Assembly (NCBI GenBank): GCA_036839975.1
Contig: DAISVU010000005.1
Location: 1-64,000 of the forward strand
Reading direction: 5' to 3'
Length of the DNA stretch: 64,000 bases
Origin: RGIG7111 sp036839975
Lineage (GTDB): Bacteria; Bacillota; Clostridia; Peptostreptococcales; Anaerovoracaceae
Position numbers and translations under genes: made by a program. The notes beneath the pieces are model-generated. The model saw nothing but the letters and a program-made list of their open reading frames with translations. It was not told where the DNA came from and ran no database searches. The stretch's first letter is position 1. Each line of letters opens with the position of its first letter. Shown piece after piece: positions 17,632 through 25,963 of this stretch.

Positions 17632-18912
17632 ATGAGAATAATTAAAAGTGCAAAGAAAAGAACACTGAAAGAAGATGAGCAATTAAGACAGACAGTCGCT
17701 GGCATAATTGAAAATGTAGTGAACATAGGGGATGAAGCGCTCTATGCATACAATGAACATTTCGACGGGTGCAAACGTGAAAATCTGCGCGTATCCAAGC
17801 GGGAGATCGCGGAGGCATACGGGCGGGTCGATGTGGAAATAATTGAAAAAATGAAGGTCGCGGCAGACAATATACGTACATTTGCAGAGGCACAGAAGGA
17901 TTCGATAAGTTCGCTTTCAGGTGTAGAGCCTGTTGAAGGTATTGAACTCGGACACAGCGTGATACCTGTCGATTCAGTTTGTTGCTATGTCCCCGGCGGG
18001 AATTATGCTCTTTACTCGACTGCACTGATGCTTGTCATACCGGCAAAGACTGCCGGGGTAAAACGCGTCGTTGCATGTTCACCTGCTGTAAACGGCACGG
18101 ATATGATAGATCCTATGACGGTTGTAGCGCTTGATGTCGCAGGCGTTGATGAGATATATATGATTGGCGGAGCACAGGCTGTTGCGGCATTTTCATACGG
18201 GACTGAAGAGATCGAGCCGGTCTCGATCATAGTCGGTCCGGGAAACAGTTATGTTACCGAAGCGAAGAGACAGTGTTACGGACAAGTCGGAATAGATTTT
18301 GTGGCCGGACCAAGTGAAGTAATGATAATAGCAGATGAGACGGCGGATCCTGCTGTTGCGGCAGCAGACATTCTCGCTCAGTCGGAACACGACAAAGCCG
18401 CAAAAGCCATAATGGTCACGACGGATGAGAAAACAGCGAAACAGACAATAGAGGAAGTCGAAAAGCAGCTTGCCACGCTGGAAACATTTGATATAGCATC
18501 AGTGTCCTGGATAGATCAGGGCGAGGTGCTTATTGCTGACAATCTTGAAGAGGCGGCTTCTTACGCAAATGTGGTAGCTCCGGAACATCTGGAGATAAAT
18601 GTTTCTGAAGAAAAACAGGAGATATTGATAGAAAATCTGAGAAATTACGGATCGCTTTTTATCGGACAGAACACAGCAGAGGTGTTCGGAGACTACGCAT
18701 CGGGTACCAACCACACACTTCCGACCATGGGAGCCGCACGATACACAGGCGGTGTATGGGCAGGAACATTTTTAAAAGTATGTACGTATCAGAGATCCGA
18801 CAGGAGGGGAATGGAAAAACTTATTCCGATAGTTTCAGCGCTTGCGGAAGGAGAAGGGCTGGAAGGTCATGCGCGAGCAGCGCGCATACGCAAAAACAAG
18901 TTGTGCGAATAA
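17632..18912 (+). CDS. hisD: Histidinol dehydrogenase
   Basis: Oxidises histidinol to histidine in two NAD-dependent steps; Zn enzyme. Family blocks are all present: CCYVPGGNYALYSTALM, GPGNSYVTEAKRQ, the Zn ligands in ILAQSEHDKAA, and APEHLEI. 426 aa, normal size. ATG 17632 has only a weak ribosome-binding site; a strong AAGGAGAG lies about 35 bases upstream, but an in-frame stop between them forbids a longer start. It sits in the ilv gene string and ahead of a terminator, so it is separated transcriptionally from the rest of the his genes. Confidence 0.96.
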   Translation: MRIIKSAKKRTLKEDEQLRQTVAGIIENVVNIGDEALYAYNEHFDGCKRENLRVSKREIAEAYGRVDVEIIEKMKVAADNIRTFAEAQKDSISSLSGVEPVEGIELGHSVIPVDSVCCYVPGGNYALYSTALMLVIPAKTAGVKRVVACSPAVNGTDMIDPMTVVALDVAGVDEIYMIGGAQAVAAFSYGTEEIEPVSIIVGPGNSYVTEAKRQCYGQVGIDFVAGPSEVMIIADETADPAVAAADILAQSEHDKAAKAIMVTTDEKTAKQTIEEVEKQLATLETFDIASVSWIDQGEVLIADNLEEAASYANVVAPEHLEINVSEEKQEILIENLRNYGSLFIGQNTAEVFGDYASGTNHTLPTMGAARYTGGVWAGTFLKVCTYQRSDRRGMEKLIPIVSALAEGEGLEGHARAARIRKNKLCE

Positions 18913-18993
18913 AAAAACATGCTTGGCTGAAGCACTTTTTAGTGCGGCCGCATAGCCGGGAGCAAGCAGTGCATACTGTTGTAAACTGTTTTA

Positions 18994-19018
18994 GAGAGGG
19001 GCGATGCACCCTCTTTTA
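18994..19018 (+). terminator. Rho-independent terminator after hisD
   Basis: GAGAGGG and CCCTCTTTT flank a short loop (18994-19018), ending in T4. It closes the ilv-hisD unit. The rest of 18913-19088 shows no gene. Confidence 0.65.
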
Positions 19019-19088
19019 TAATATAACGTCAAACTGGGAAACCGATGAGCCGGAGTCTGACGGAGCATTCGCTTTTTTAAAAAAACTG

Positions 19089-19116
19089 TTGCCTTTGTCG
19101 GATAACGTGCTATAAT
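19089..19116 (+). promoter_or_regulatory. Promoter of the hisZ-hisIE operon
   Basis: TTGCCT (19089-19094), 16 bases, TATAAT (19111-19116). It places the mRNA start near 19123. Confidence 0.7.
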
Positions 19117-19187
19117 ATCACTTGAACACGATAATGCTTTAGCGTAATAATGCAGCAGAGTAAAACGAAAGAAAGGAGCTGCGCGGG

Positions 19188-19214
19188 GTGGGATATCTCC
19201 GGCGCGAAATATAA
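19188..19214 (+). CDS. Possible 8-codon leader ORF coupled to hisZ
   Basis: AAAGGAG at 19172-19178 lies an ideal 9 bases before GTG 19188, which opens a frame of eight codons (VGYLRREI) and stops at TAA 19212-19214. The hisZ ATG at 19216, which has no good ribosome-binding site of its own, is next to this stop. This looks like translational coupling. It contains no His codons, so it is not a classical his attenuator peptide. Prediction only. Confidence 0.35.
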   Translation: MGYLRREI

Positions 19215-19215
19215 A

Positions 19216-20340
19216 ATGGGACTCAGACAGGCACAGCAGAGACCTGAGGAAAAAGTCATACAACAGCTGAAAGGCTTGTATGAAAGATACGGCTATAAAA
19301 AGTACAAGATGAGCAAATTTGAGGAATACAGTCTGTATGCGGAAAACAGAGAGTTTCTTGCAGGTGACAAGATCATAACATTTACTGATCTTGACGGCAG
19401 ACTTATGGCACTGAAGCCTGACGTGACTTTAAGCATAATAAAAAATTCTAATATCAGTGATACCTCGCCTGAAAAAACATATTATGTTGAAAACGTTTAC
19501 AGAGAAAGCAGGGAAAGCCACACTTTCAAAGAAATCAATCAGATGGGACTTGAATATATAGGCGCGCTTGACACTTACGGGATCACAGAAGTATTAGCAC
19601 TTGCGGCTGAAACACTTGCGGCAGTAGATGGGGATTATATTCTCGAGATATCGCACATGGATTATGTTGTAGAGTTGCTGGAAAATATCGGGATAAAAGA
19701 AAATCTTAAATTTGAACTTTTGAAACTCATACGCGCCAAGAATACGGACGGGATAACAAGAGCGTTAAAAGATGCCGGACTTACGGATCGGCAGAAAGAA
19801 GCGGTATGTGCGTTACCAGGTCTTTACGGTGACATTTATGAAACGATAAAGAAGGCTGAAGAATATGTGGTTACCGATCTGATGCAGGATGCGCTGACCG
19901 AACTTAAAGAAGTCTGTAAAGGACTGGAAACTTCGGGTGCTGCGGCTAAAGTACAGGTGGACTTTTCAATTGTGAATGATATAGATTATTATAACGGTAT
20001 GATATTTAACGGATATATCAAGGACCTTGCGGGATGTGTGCTTGCGGGCGGCCAGTATGACGGTGCACTCAAGCAGATGGGCAAGAATGGACGCGCGATC
20101 GGGTTCGCGCTCTACTTAAACGATATAAGCCGTCTGTCATCAGAACGAACCGAATATGATGTGGATGCTGTGATTCTATATGATAAAAATGAAAGTGTCT
20201 CTGATATAGCAGATGCTGTCAGAAGACTTCAGGGGAACGGTATGAGCGTGTTTGCTGCAACAAAGGAGCCCGGCGGGATCAGGAGCAGATATGTGTATGA
20301 ACTCAATAGAGGGAAGCTTTCAGAAAAGGAGGTGAAATAA
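19216..20340 (+). CDS. hisZ: ATP phosphoribosyltransferase regulatory subunit
   Basis: A histidyl-tRNA-synthetase-like protein that forms an octamer with short HisG and is needed for the first step of histidine synthesis and for its feedback control. It shows the class II synthetase core: REFLAGDKIITFTDLDGR, ALKPDVTLSI, VYRESRESHTFKEINQMGLEYIG, and DYYNGMIFNGYI. From ATG 19216 it is 374 aa; a frame from 19150 adds 22 residues unlike the family. It lacks the C-terminal anticodon-binding domain of true HisS. The stop overlaps the hisG start (TAATG). Confidence 0.93.
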   Translation: MGLRQAQQRPEEKVIQQLKGLYERYGYKKYKMSKFEEYSLYAENREFLAGDKIITFTDLDGRLMALKPDVTLSIIKNSNISDTSPEKTYYVENVYRESRESHTFKEINQMGLEYIGALDTYGITEVLALAAETLAAVDGDYILEISHMDYVVELLENIGIKENLKFELLKLIRAKNTDGITRALKDAGLTDRQKEAVCALPGLYGDIYETIKKAEEYVVTDLMQDALTELKEVCKGLETSGAAAKVQVDFSIVNDIDYYNGMIFNGYIKDLAGCVLAGGQYDGALKQMGKNGRAIGFALYLNDISRLSSERTEYDVDAVILYDKNESVSDIADAVRRLQGNGMSVFAATKEPGGIRSRYVYELNRGKLSEKEVK

Positions 20341-21005
20341 TGCTCAATATTGCACTTCCAAAGGGAAGACTCGGAGATCAGGTATATGAAATGCTTAACG
20401 AGGCGGGATACTCGTGTCCTGCATACAACGATAAAAACAGGGAACTCGTAATCGAAAGTGCGGCAGCCGGCATAAGATATCTGCTAGTCAAGCCGAGCGA
20501 TGTGGCTGTATATGTTGAGCATCACGCGGCTGATGTCGGTATTGTCGGGAAGGATATACTGATGGAGAACGATCCGGATGTATATGAACTTGTAGACCTC
20601 GATATTGGGAAGTGCAGGATGTCAGTCGCAGCGCCTGCGGGTTATGTAGAGGATAAGGACAATACACTGCGAGTTGCGACTAAATTTGTAAATGCAGCAA
20701 AGAAACACTATGCTGCCAAGAACAGAGATGTTGAGATCATAAAGCTCAACGGAAGCATTGAGCTTGGACCGATCCTGGGACTTTCACATGTAATCGTGGA
20801 TATAGTGGAAACGGGAAACACGCTAAAGGCTAACAATCTGGAAGTTATCGAACAATTTCAGGATGTGAGTGCAAGATTTATAGCGAATAAATCAAGCTTC
20901 AAATTTCAAAACAATATAATAACCGATATAGCGAATAAACTCGCTGAAACTGTGAAGAGAAAAAAAGCGCAGGAAGCGAACAAAAAGATTGAATGCAATG
21001 AGTAA
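20340..21005 (+). CDS. hisG: ATP phosphoribosyltransferase, short form
   Basis: Joins ATP and PRPP to start histidine synthesis. At 221 aa it is the short form that lacks the regulatory ACT-like domain and depends on HisZ, which lies just upstream. It starts MLNIALPKGRLGDQVYEML; the PRPP site is LSHVIVDIVETGNTLKANN. AAAGGAGG sits at the end of hisZ. The last codons overlap hisC. Confidence 0.97.
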   Translation: MLNIALPKGRLGDQVYEMLNEAGYSCPAYNDKNRELVIESAAAGIRYLLVKPSDVAVYVEHHAADVGIVGKDILMENDPDVYELVDLDIGKCRMSVAAPAGYVEDKDNTLRVATKFVNAAKKHYAAKNRDVEIIKLNGSIELGPILGLSHVIVDIVETGNTLKANNLEVIEQFQDVSARFIANKSSFKFQNNIITDIANKLAETVKRKKAQEANKKIECNE

Positions 21006-22098
21006 ATTTTTTGATCCGGAGCTTTCGGGGCTTAAACCTTATAAACCGGGTGAGCAGCCGCGTCAGGGAGAAAAACTTACAAAACTTAATACAAATGAAA
21101 ATCCTTATGACCCCAGTCCGAAGGTTATAGAGGCTGTAAGCAGCCGGGGAATACGGGCTCTCAGGCGTTATCCGGATCCGGACACCGGAGAGCTTTTGCA
21201 GGCGGTTGCAGAGTATTACGGAATAAGTGAGGATAATGTCATTGCCGGTAACGGATCCGATGACATACTGGCCTTTTCATACATGGCATTTCAAAAGGAA
21301 AACAAAAAAATATATTATCCTGAAATAAGTTACGGATTTTATCCGGTGTATGCGCAGCTTTTTAAGCTCGACGGCCGGACGATTCCCATGGGAAAAGGCT
21401 TGACGATAGATATCGAAAAATATAAATATCTGGACGGTACTGTAATTATAGCAAATCCTAATGCGCCTACGGGAACGGCGTTGAGGCGCTGTCATATCGA
21501 AGAGATAGTAAAAAGCAACCCCGGCAACGTGGTGATCATAGATGAAGCTTATGTTGATTTCGGAGGCGAGACATCGGTGCCGCTCATAAACAGCTACGAT
21601 AATTTACTTATAATACAGACTTTGTCAAAATCAAGAAGCCTTGCAGGAGGAAGAGTCGGTTATGCGATTGGATCCGGAGAATTGATAGAGGATCTGGGGA
21701 TTGTAAAGTATAGCTTCAATCCGTATGGACTGGATAGTATTTCGATTGCTGCTGCGACGGCTGCCATAAAAGACCGGGAATACTTTGAAATGACACGCGG
21801 CAGAATAATGAAGACACGCGATGAAACATCGGAAAAGCTTAAAGAGCTCGGATTTGAGGTGCTTCCGTCGGAGGCAAATTTTATTTTCGTAAAACATGCA
21901 GCCATGCCGGGTGAAATGTATTTTAAAGCGCTGCGGCAAAATAGTATAATCGTGAGACATTTTGACAGACCGCAGATAAAGGACTACGTGAGGATCACGA
22001 TAGGGACGGATAATGAAATGCACAGGCTTGTGGAGGTGACGGAGCGGATTATTGAAAAGTCATGCGACGGCGCGGTGAAAAATAACCGGGATTTATAA
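20998..22098 (+). CDS. hisC: Histidinol-phosphate aminotransferase
   Basis: A PLP enzyme of fold type I that transaminates imidazole-acetol phosphate. Visible blocks: KLNTNENPYDPSPKV, GNGSDDIL, IANPNAPTGTA, the DEAYVDF aspartate that contacts PLP, and the Schiff-base lysine in TLSKSRSLAGGRVGYA. ATG 20998 overlaps the end of hisG and gives 366 aa; a TTG three codons upstream is a weaker alternative. A normal HisC in operon order Z-G-C-B-H-A-F-IE. Confidence 0.96.
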   Translation: MSKFFDPELSGLKPYKPGEQPRQGEKLTKLNTNENPYDPSPKVIEAVSSRGIRALRRYPDPDTGELLQAVAEYYGISEDNVIAGNGSDDILAFSYMAFQKENKKIYYPEISYGFYPVYAQLFKLDGRTIPMGKGLTIDIEKYKYLDGTVIIANPNAPTGTALRRCHIEEIVKSNPGNVVIIDEAYVDFGGETSVPLINSYDNLLIIQTLSKSRSLAGGRVGYAIGSGELIEDLGIVKYSFNPYGLDSISIAAATAAIKDREYFEMTRGRIMKTRDETSEKLKELGFEVLPSEANFIFVKHAAMPGEMYFKALRQNSIIVRHFDRPQIKDYVRITIGTDNEMHRLVEVTERIIEKSCDGAVKNNRDL

Positions 22099-22127
22099 AA
22101 TATCAATGTAAAATGGAAGAGATGAAA

Positions 22128-22751
22128 ATGAGAAAAAGCAGAATTAAAAGAGATACAAAAGAAACTCAGATAGAACTTACTCTCGACATAGATGGAACAG
22201 GCGAATATGATATAAGGACGGACTGTGGATTCTTAAAGCATATGCTGGAGCTTTTCGCAAGGCACGGAAGATTTGATCTTACAGTCGACTGTACCGGTGA
22301 CAGCTATGTGGACTACCATCATACGGTTGAGGACACAGGCATATGTCTGGGTCAAGCGTTTAACAAAGCACTCGGCGATAAGAAAGGGATCAAAAGATAC
22401 GGAAGCATGATCTTGCCTATGGATGAGGCTCTGCTGCTTTGTTCGCTTGATATAAGCGGCAGATCATTTGTGAATTACGATGTCATGCTTACTGCAATGA
22501 AGGTAAGTGATGAAAGCGAATTTGCGGAGTCTATGAAAGTGGGAGATTTTGATACTGAACTTGTAAAGGAATTTATGCTTGCACTTTCAAGGGAAATTGG
22601 GATGACGCTGCATATCAAGATGCTTGAGGGTGAAAATACTCACCATATCATAGAGGGAATATTCAAATGCCTTGCCAGAGCTCTGGCTCATGCATGTGAG
22701 ATAGACAGACAGTTTGCCGATGAGATACCGTCGACCAAAGGAGTTTTATAA
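22128..22751 (+). CDS. hisB: Imidazoleglycerol-phosphate dehydratase
   Basis: Mn-dependent dehydration step of histidine synthesis; monofunctional (no histidinol-phosphatase domain). The start MRKSRIKRDTKET matches the family, with GGAAGAG six bases upstream; ATGs at 22113 and 22122 are in frame but less likely. Metal-binding His clusters are seen in FARHGRF, YVDYHHTVEDTGI and ENTHHIIEG. About 207 aa. Histidinol-phosphate phosphatase is not encoded in the window and must come from another gene. Confidence 0.95.
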   Translation: MRKSRIKRDTKETQIELTLDIDGTGEYDIRTDCGFLKHMLELFARHGRFDLTVDCTGDSYVDYHHTVEDTGICLGQAFNKALGDKKGIKRYGSMILPMDEALLLCSLDISGRSFVNYDVMLTAMKVSDESEFAESMKVGDFDTELVKEFMLALSREIGMTLHIKMLEGENTHHIIEGIFKCLARALAHACEIDRQFADEIPSTKGVL

Positions 22752-23396
22752 ATGCTTGCTATAATTGATTACGGAGTCGGCAATCTGTTTTCATTGCGAG
22801 CGTCGCTCCATTATATAGGGACAGACACTGTTGTGACAAACCGTAAAGAAGATATAAAAAAAGCGGACAAACTCATATTGCCCGGGGTAGGCGCATTTGA
22901 GGATGCGATAGCAAAGCTGCGCGATACAGGACTTGTCGATACTATCGTAGAGGAGACCGGGAAAGGCAAATATCTGCTCGGAATCTGTCTGGGCATGCAG
23001 CTCCTTTTTGACAGGAGCTGCGAATATGGTGAACACGCCGGTCTTGGGCTGATAAAAGGTGAAATCGCAAGTATAAAAAACGATCTCTCCTCAAAAGCGG
23101 GAGGAAAGCTCAATGTGCCGCATATAGGCTGGAATGCACTTAAAGTTACAGGGCGCGGTATAGGAGAAGATGCATCGAAAGATAAGCTGTTCAAATATAC
23201 AAGCGACGGAGACTGTGTGTATTTCGTGCATAGCTATTACGGTAAGAACTGCAGAGGAAATACTATAGCGACAGCAGAGTATGGCATAACGATCACAGCT
23301 GCGGTGAGAAACGGAACAGTGTACGGTACACAGTTCCACCCGGAAAAGAGCGGTACAGCGGGCCTTGGTATACTTAAGGCATTTACAGAAATTTAA
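22752..23396 (+). CDS. hisH: Imidazole glycerol phosphate synthase, glutaminase subunit
   Basis: A class I glutamine amidotransferase that supplies ammonia to HisF. The nucleophile is in GICLGMQLLF, and the His-Glu pair in TQFHPEKS. The 214-aa protein begins MLAIIDYGVGNLFSL, typical of HisH. It starts one base after the hisB stop. Confidence 0.97.
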   Translation: MLAIIDYGVGNLFSLRASLHYIGTDTVVTNRKEDIKKADKLILPGVGAFEDAIAKLRDTGLVDTIVEETGKGKYLLGICLGMQLLFDRSCEYGEHAGLGLIKGEIASIKNDLSSKAGGKLNVPHIGWNALKVTGRGIGEDASKDKLFKYTSDGDCVYFVHSYYGKNCRGNTIATAEYGITITAAVRNGTVYGTQFHPEKSGTAGLGILKAFTEI

Positions 23397-23444
23397 AAGC
23401 CGCAGATAACGGGCATATGCGCAAGCTTAAAGGAGAAGGTAATT

Positions 23445-24170
23445 ATGAAGATTTTTCCGGCAATAGATCTGAGAGGCGGAAAAGCCGTCAGGCTTTTTCA
23501 GGGTGATTATGACCAAATGACTGTTTACAGCAATGATCCTGTGAAGATCGCAGAAGGATTCAGGGAAAGGGGTGCAGGAAGCATACATCTTGTGGATCTG
23601 GACGGCGCAAAGGACGGCAGACTTGTAAATTTCGAAACAATAAGAAAAATAATAGAAAGTACAGATATGTTCATTGAAGTCGGAGGCGGTATCAGAGATG
23701 AGGAATGTATAAAACAGTATCTTGATCTCGGGGTTGACCGAGTGATACTGGGGACGGCCGCTGTAAAGGCTCCGGAGTTTCTGCGTGAGATGGTAAGAAA
23801 GTATGGTGAAAAGATAGCTGTGGGAGTCGATGTCAAAGACGGAAAGGTAGCAGTAAACGGTTGGAAGGAAGTCACCGATAAGGAAGGCATTGCGTTTTGC
23901 AGACGGCTCCGTGATATCGGAGTAGAGACGGTTATATACACGGATATTTCAAAGGACGGCGGACTTCAAGGCACAAATATAGAAGTCTATAAGAAACTGA
24001 AGGAGATAGAAGGCCTTAATATAGTGGCCTTGGGCGGCATAAGCTTTGAAAGGGAAATCATAATGTTAAGGGATCTTGTCCACGGTGCGATACTGGGAAA
24101 AGCTATATACAGCGGCGCGCTCGATCTTGAACGTTCGATCAAACTGGGAGAAAAACAGGGGGATACTTAA
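23445..24170 (+). CDS. hisA: Phosphoribosylformimino-AICAR phosphate (ProFAR) isomerase
   Basis: A (beta/alpha)8 barrel catalysing an Amadori rearrangement. It starts MKIFPAIDLRGGKAVRLFQGD, with the catalytic Asp8 in AIDLRGG. The second catalytic aspartate lies in VIYTDISKDGGLQG, and EVGGGIRDEE and ALGGISFEREI are phosphate-binding loops. 241 aa, normal. AAAGGAGAAGG precedes ATG 23445. Confidence 0.97.
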   Translation: MKIFPAIDLRGGKAVRLFQGDYDQMTVYSNDPVKIAEGFRERGAGSIHLVDLDGAKDGRLVNFETIRKIIESTDMFIEVGGGIRDEECIKQYLDLGVDRVILGTAAVKAPEFLREMVRKYGEKIAVGVDVKDGKVAVNGWKEVTDKEGIAFCRRLRDIGVETVIYTDISKDGGLQGTNIEVYKKLKEIEGLNIVALGGISFEREIIMLRDLVHGAILGKAIYSGALDLERSIKLGEKQGDT

Positions 24171-24291
24171 TTCGTTAAGGCATTAAAACAGATGTATCTT
24201 AATAACTCCTGTAATGCCGCGGTCTGCAGGCCGCAGAAGGATATCTGACTGTCGAAAAAACAGTTAAAATTTCAGTAAAAAGGTGGATCAT

Positions 24292-25047
24292 ATGATAACG
24301 AAACGAATAATACCATGCCTTGACATACGAGATGGAAAGGTAGTTAAAGGCGTGAATTTCAAGGGTATAAAGGATGTCGCCGATCCTGTAGAGATGGCTG
24401 CATTTTATAATGAACGCGGGGCCGATGAGCTGGTTTTCTATGATATTACGGCGAGCGTCGAGTGCAGAAAGATCTTTTCAGATATTCTGACCGGTGTCGC
24501 TTCACAGATATTTATACCTCTCACTGTGGGTGGAGGCATCAATACACTTGATGATTTTGACAGAGTCCTAAGATGCGGAGCGGATAAGGTAAGTGTAAAC
24601 AGCGGCGCTATAAAAGACCCGAGCATCATAGAAAAGAGCGCGAAAAAATACGGAAACCAGTGTGTTGTGCTGAGTACGGATATAAAAAGAGTCGATGGAG
24701 AATTCCACCTCTTCACAGGAGGCGGAAGATATGATACAGGCGTGGATGCTGTCCGCTGGATAATGGACGGTGTTGAAAGAGGCGCGGGTGAGCTGGTGGT
24801 AAACAGTATTGATACCGATGGCGTAAAGGGCGGCTTTGATCTTGAACTTCTCGATATAATAGCATCAAAGGTGGACGTTCCTATCATTGCATCAGGCGGC
24901 GCCGGTAAAAAAGAAGATTTTGCAGAACTTTTCAAACATGAAGGTGTCGATGCGGGTCTGGCGGCAAGCATCTTTCATTTTAAAGAAGTTGATATACTGG
25001 AACTGAAAAAATACCTTAAAGAACAGGGCGTTGAGGTGCGTCTTTAA
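24292..25047 (+). CDS. hisF: Imidazole glycerol phosphate synthase, cyclase subunit
   Basis: Uses ammonia from HisH to make IGP and AICAR; AICAR then feeds the purine pathway encoded at 51-62 kb. A TIM barrel homologous to HisA: MITKRIIPCLDIRDGKVVKG with catalytic Asp11, LTVGGGINTLDD, and SIDTDGVKGGFDLELL with the second catalytic Asp. ATG 24292 follows AAAGGTGG at good spacing; GTG 24283 overlaps that site and is less likely. 251 aa. Confidence 0.97.
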   Translation: MITKRIIPCLDIRDGKVVKGVNFKGIKDVADPVEMAAFYNERGADELVFYDITASVECRKIFSDILTGVASQIFIPLTVGGGINTLDDFDRVLRCGADKVSVNSGAIKDPSIIEKSAKKYGNQCVVLSTDIKRVDGEFHLFTGGGRYDTGVDAVRWIMDGVERGAGELVVNSIDTDGVKGGFDLELLDIIASKVDVPIIASGGAGKKEDFAELFKHEGVDAGLAASIFHFKEVDILELKKYLKEQGVEVRL

Positions 25048-25102
25048 AGATATACATGGGGATACATAAGACACAAGCTTCTATATTAAGAAAGGAACTG
25101 AA

Positions 25103-25750
25103 ATGATAGATATAAACGAACTTGGATTCGATGAAAAAGGGCTTATACCGGTGATAGTGCAGGACTATTATTCAAAGCAGGTCCTTACATTGGCATACAT
25201 GAACAGAAAGGCGCTTGAAATCACCCTGGCTGAAGGCAGGACGTGTTTTTGGAGCCGCAGCAGACAGGAGCTTTGGCGCAAGGGTGAAACGAGCGGCAAT
25301 TTTCAAAAGATCGTATCTATAACTGTTGACTGCGATAAAGATGCGCTCAATGTAGAGGTGATAAAGGATGGTCCCGCATGCCATACAGGATCAGAAAGCT
25401 GTTTTTTCGAGCCGGTATACGTTGCGGAGGATACTACACCGTTTTCATATGAAGCTCTCTATAAGATGATCGAGGGAAGAAAGACAGATCCCAAAGAAGG
25501 AAGCTATACCAGCTACCTGTTTGATAAGGGGATAGAAAAGATAATGAAAAAAGTCGGAGAGGAGAGCACGGAAGTCATAATTGCGGCGACAAAGGGAGAT
25601 AGGGAAGAAACCATATATGAAGTCGCGGATCTTGCATACCATGTGATGGTCATGATGGCTGAGCGGGGCATAGCGCTTAAAGATCTGACATCTGAGCTTG
25701 CGAAACGCCATGTTATAGATCATAAAGTAAAACAAGAGCGAATGCGGTAG
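25103..25750 (+). CDS. hisI: Bifunctional phosphoribosyl-AMP cyclohydrolase / phosphoribosyl-ATP pyrophosphatase
   Basis: Steps 2 and 3 of histidine synthesis in one 215-aa chain (HisIE). The N-terminal cyclohydrolase (about 1-112) shows YYSKQVLTLAYMN, TCFWSRSRQELWRKGETSGN and the Zn-site DCDKDALN with GPACHTGSESCF. The C-terminal MazG-like pyrophosphatase (about 120-205) shows KKVGEESTEVIIAA and EVADLAYHVMVMM. AAAGGAACTG precedes the ATG. It is the last his gene; no clear terminator was seen in the 213 bases that follow. Confidence 0.96.
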   Translation: MIDINELGFDEKGLIPVIVQDYYSKQVLTLAYMNRKALEITLAEGRTCFWSRSRQELWRKGETSGNFQKIVSITVDCDKDALNVEVIKDGPACHTGSESCFFEPVYVAEDTTPFSYEALYKMIEGRKTDPKEGSYTSYLFDKGIEKIMKKVGEESTEVIIAATKGDREETIYEVADLAYHVMVMMAERGIALKDLTSELAKRHVIDHKVKQERMR

Positions 25751-25963
25751 TACATCCGTCCTCATAAATAAAATATTTAGAAAATTTAAAACTCAGTGTT
25801 TAACGGATATTCCCGATCGTATATGGAATTTTTGAATATAAGCGCTTTAACAGCGAAAAAGAAGGTGATATAGTTATATTGCTTTATGGAAACGAACGGA
25901 GCAGATGCCGATAAGCTTAACATGCTTTAAAACACAACAGAAATCAGGAAGGAAATAAGCGCT
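25751..25963 (+). other. Gap between hisIE and the malic-enzyme-like gene
   Basis: 213 AT-rich bases with no convincing ORF, terminator or consensus promoter. AGGAAGGA just before ATG 25964 is the ribosome-binding site of the next gene. Confidence 0.4.

Noticed and set aside
19150..19215. hisZ start at ATG 19150
   Set aside because: The extra 22 residues do not resemble HisZ N-termini and there is no ribosome-binding site before it; ATG 19216 fits the family better.
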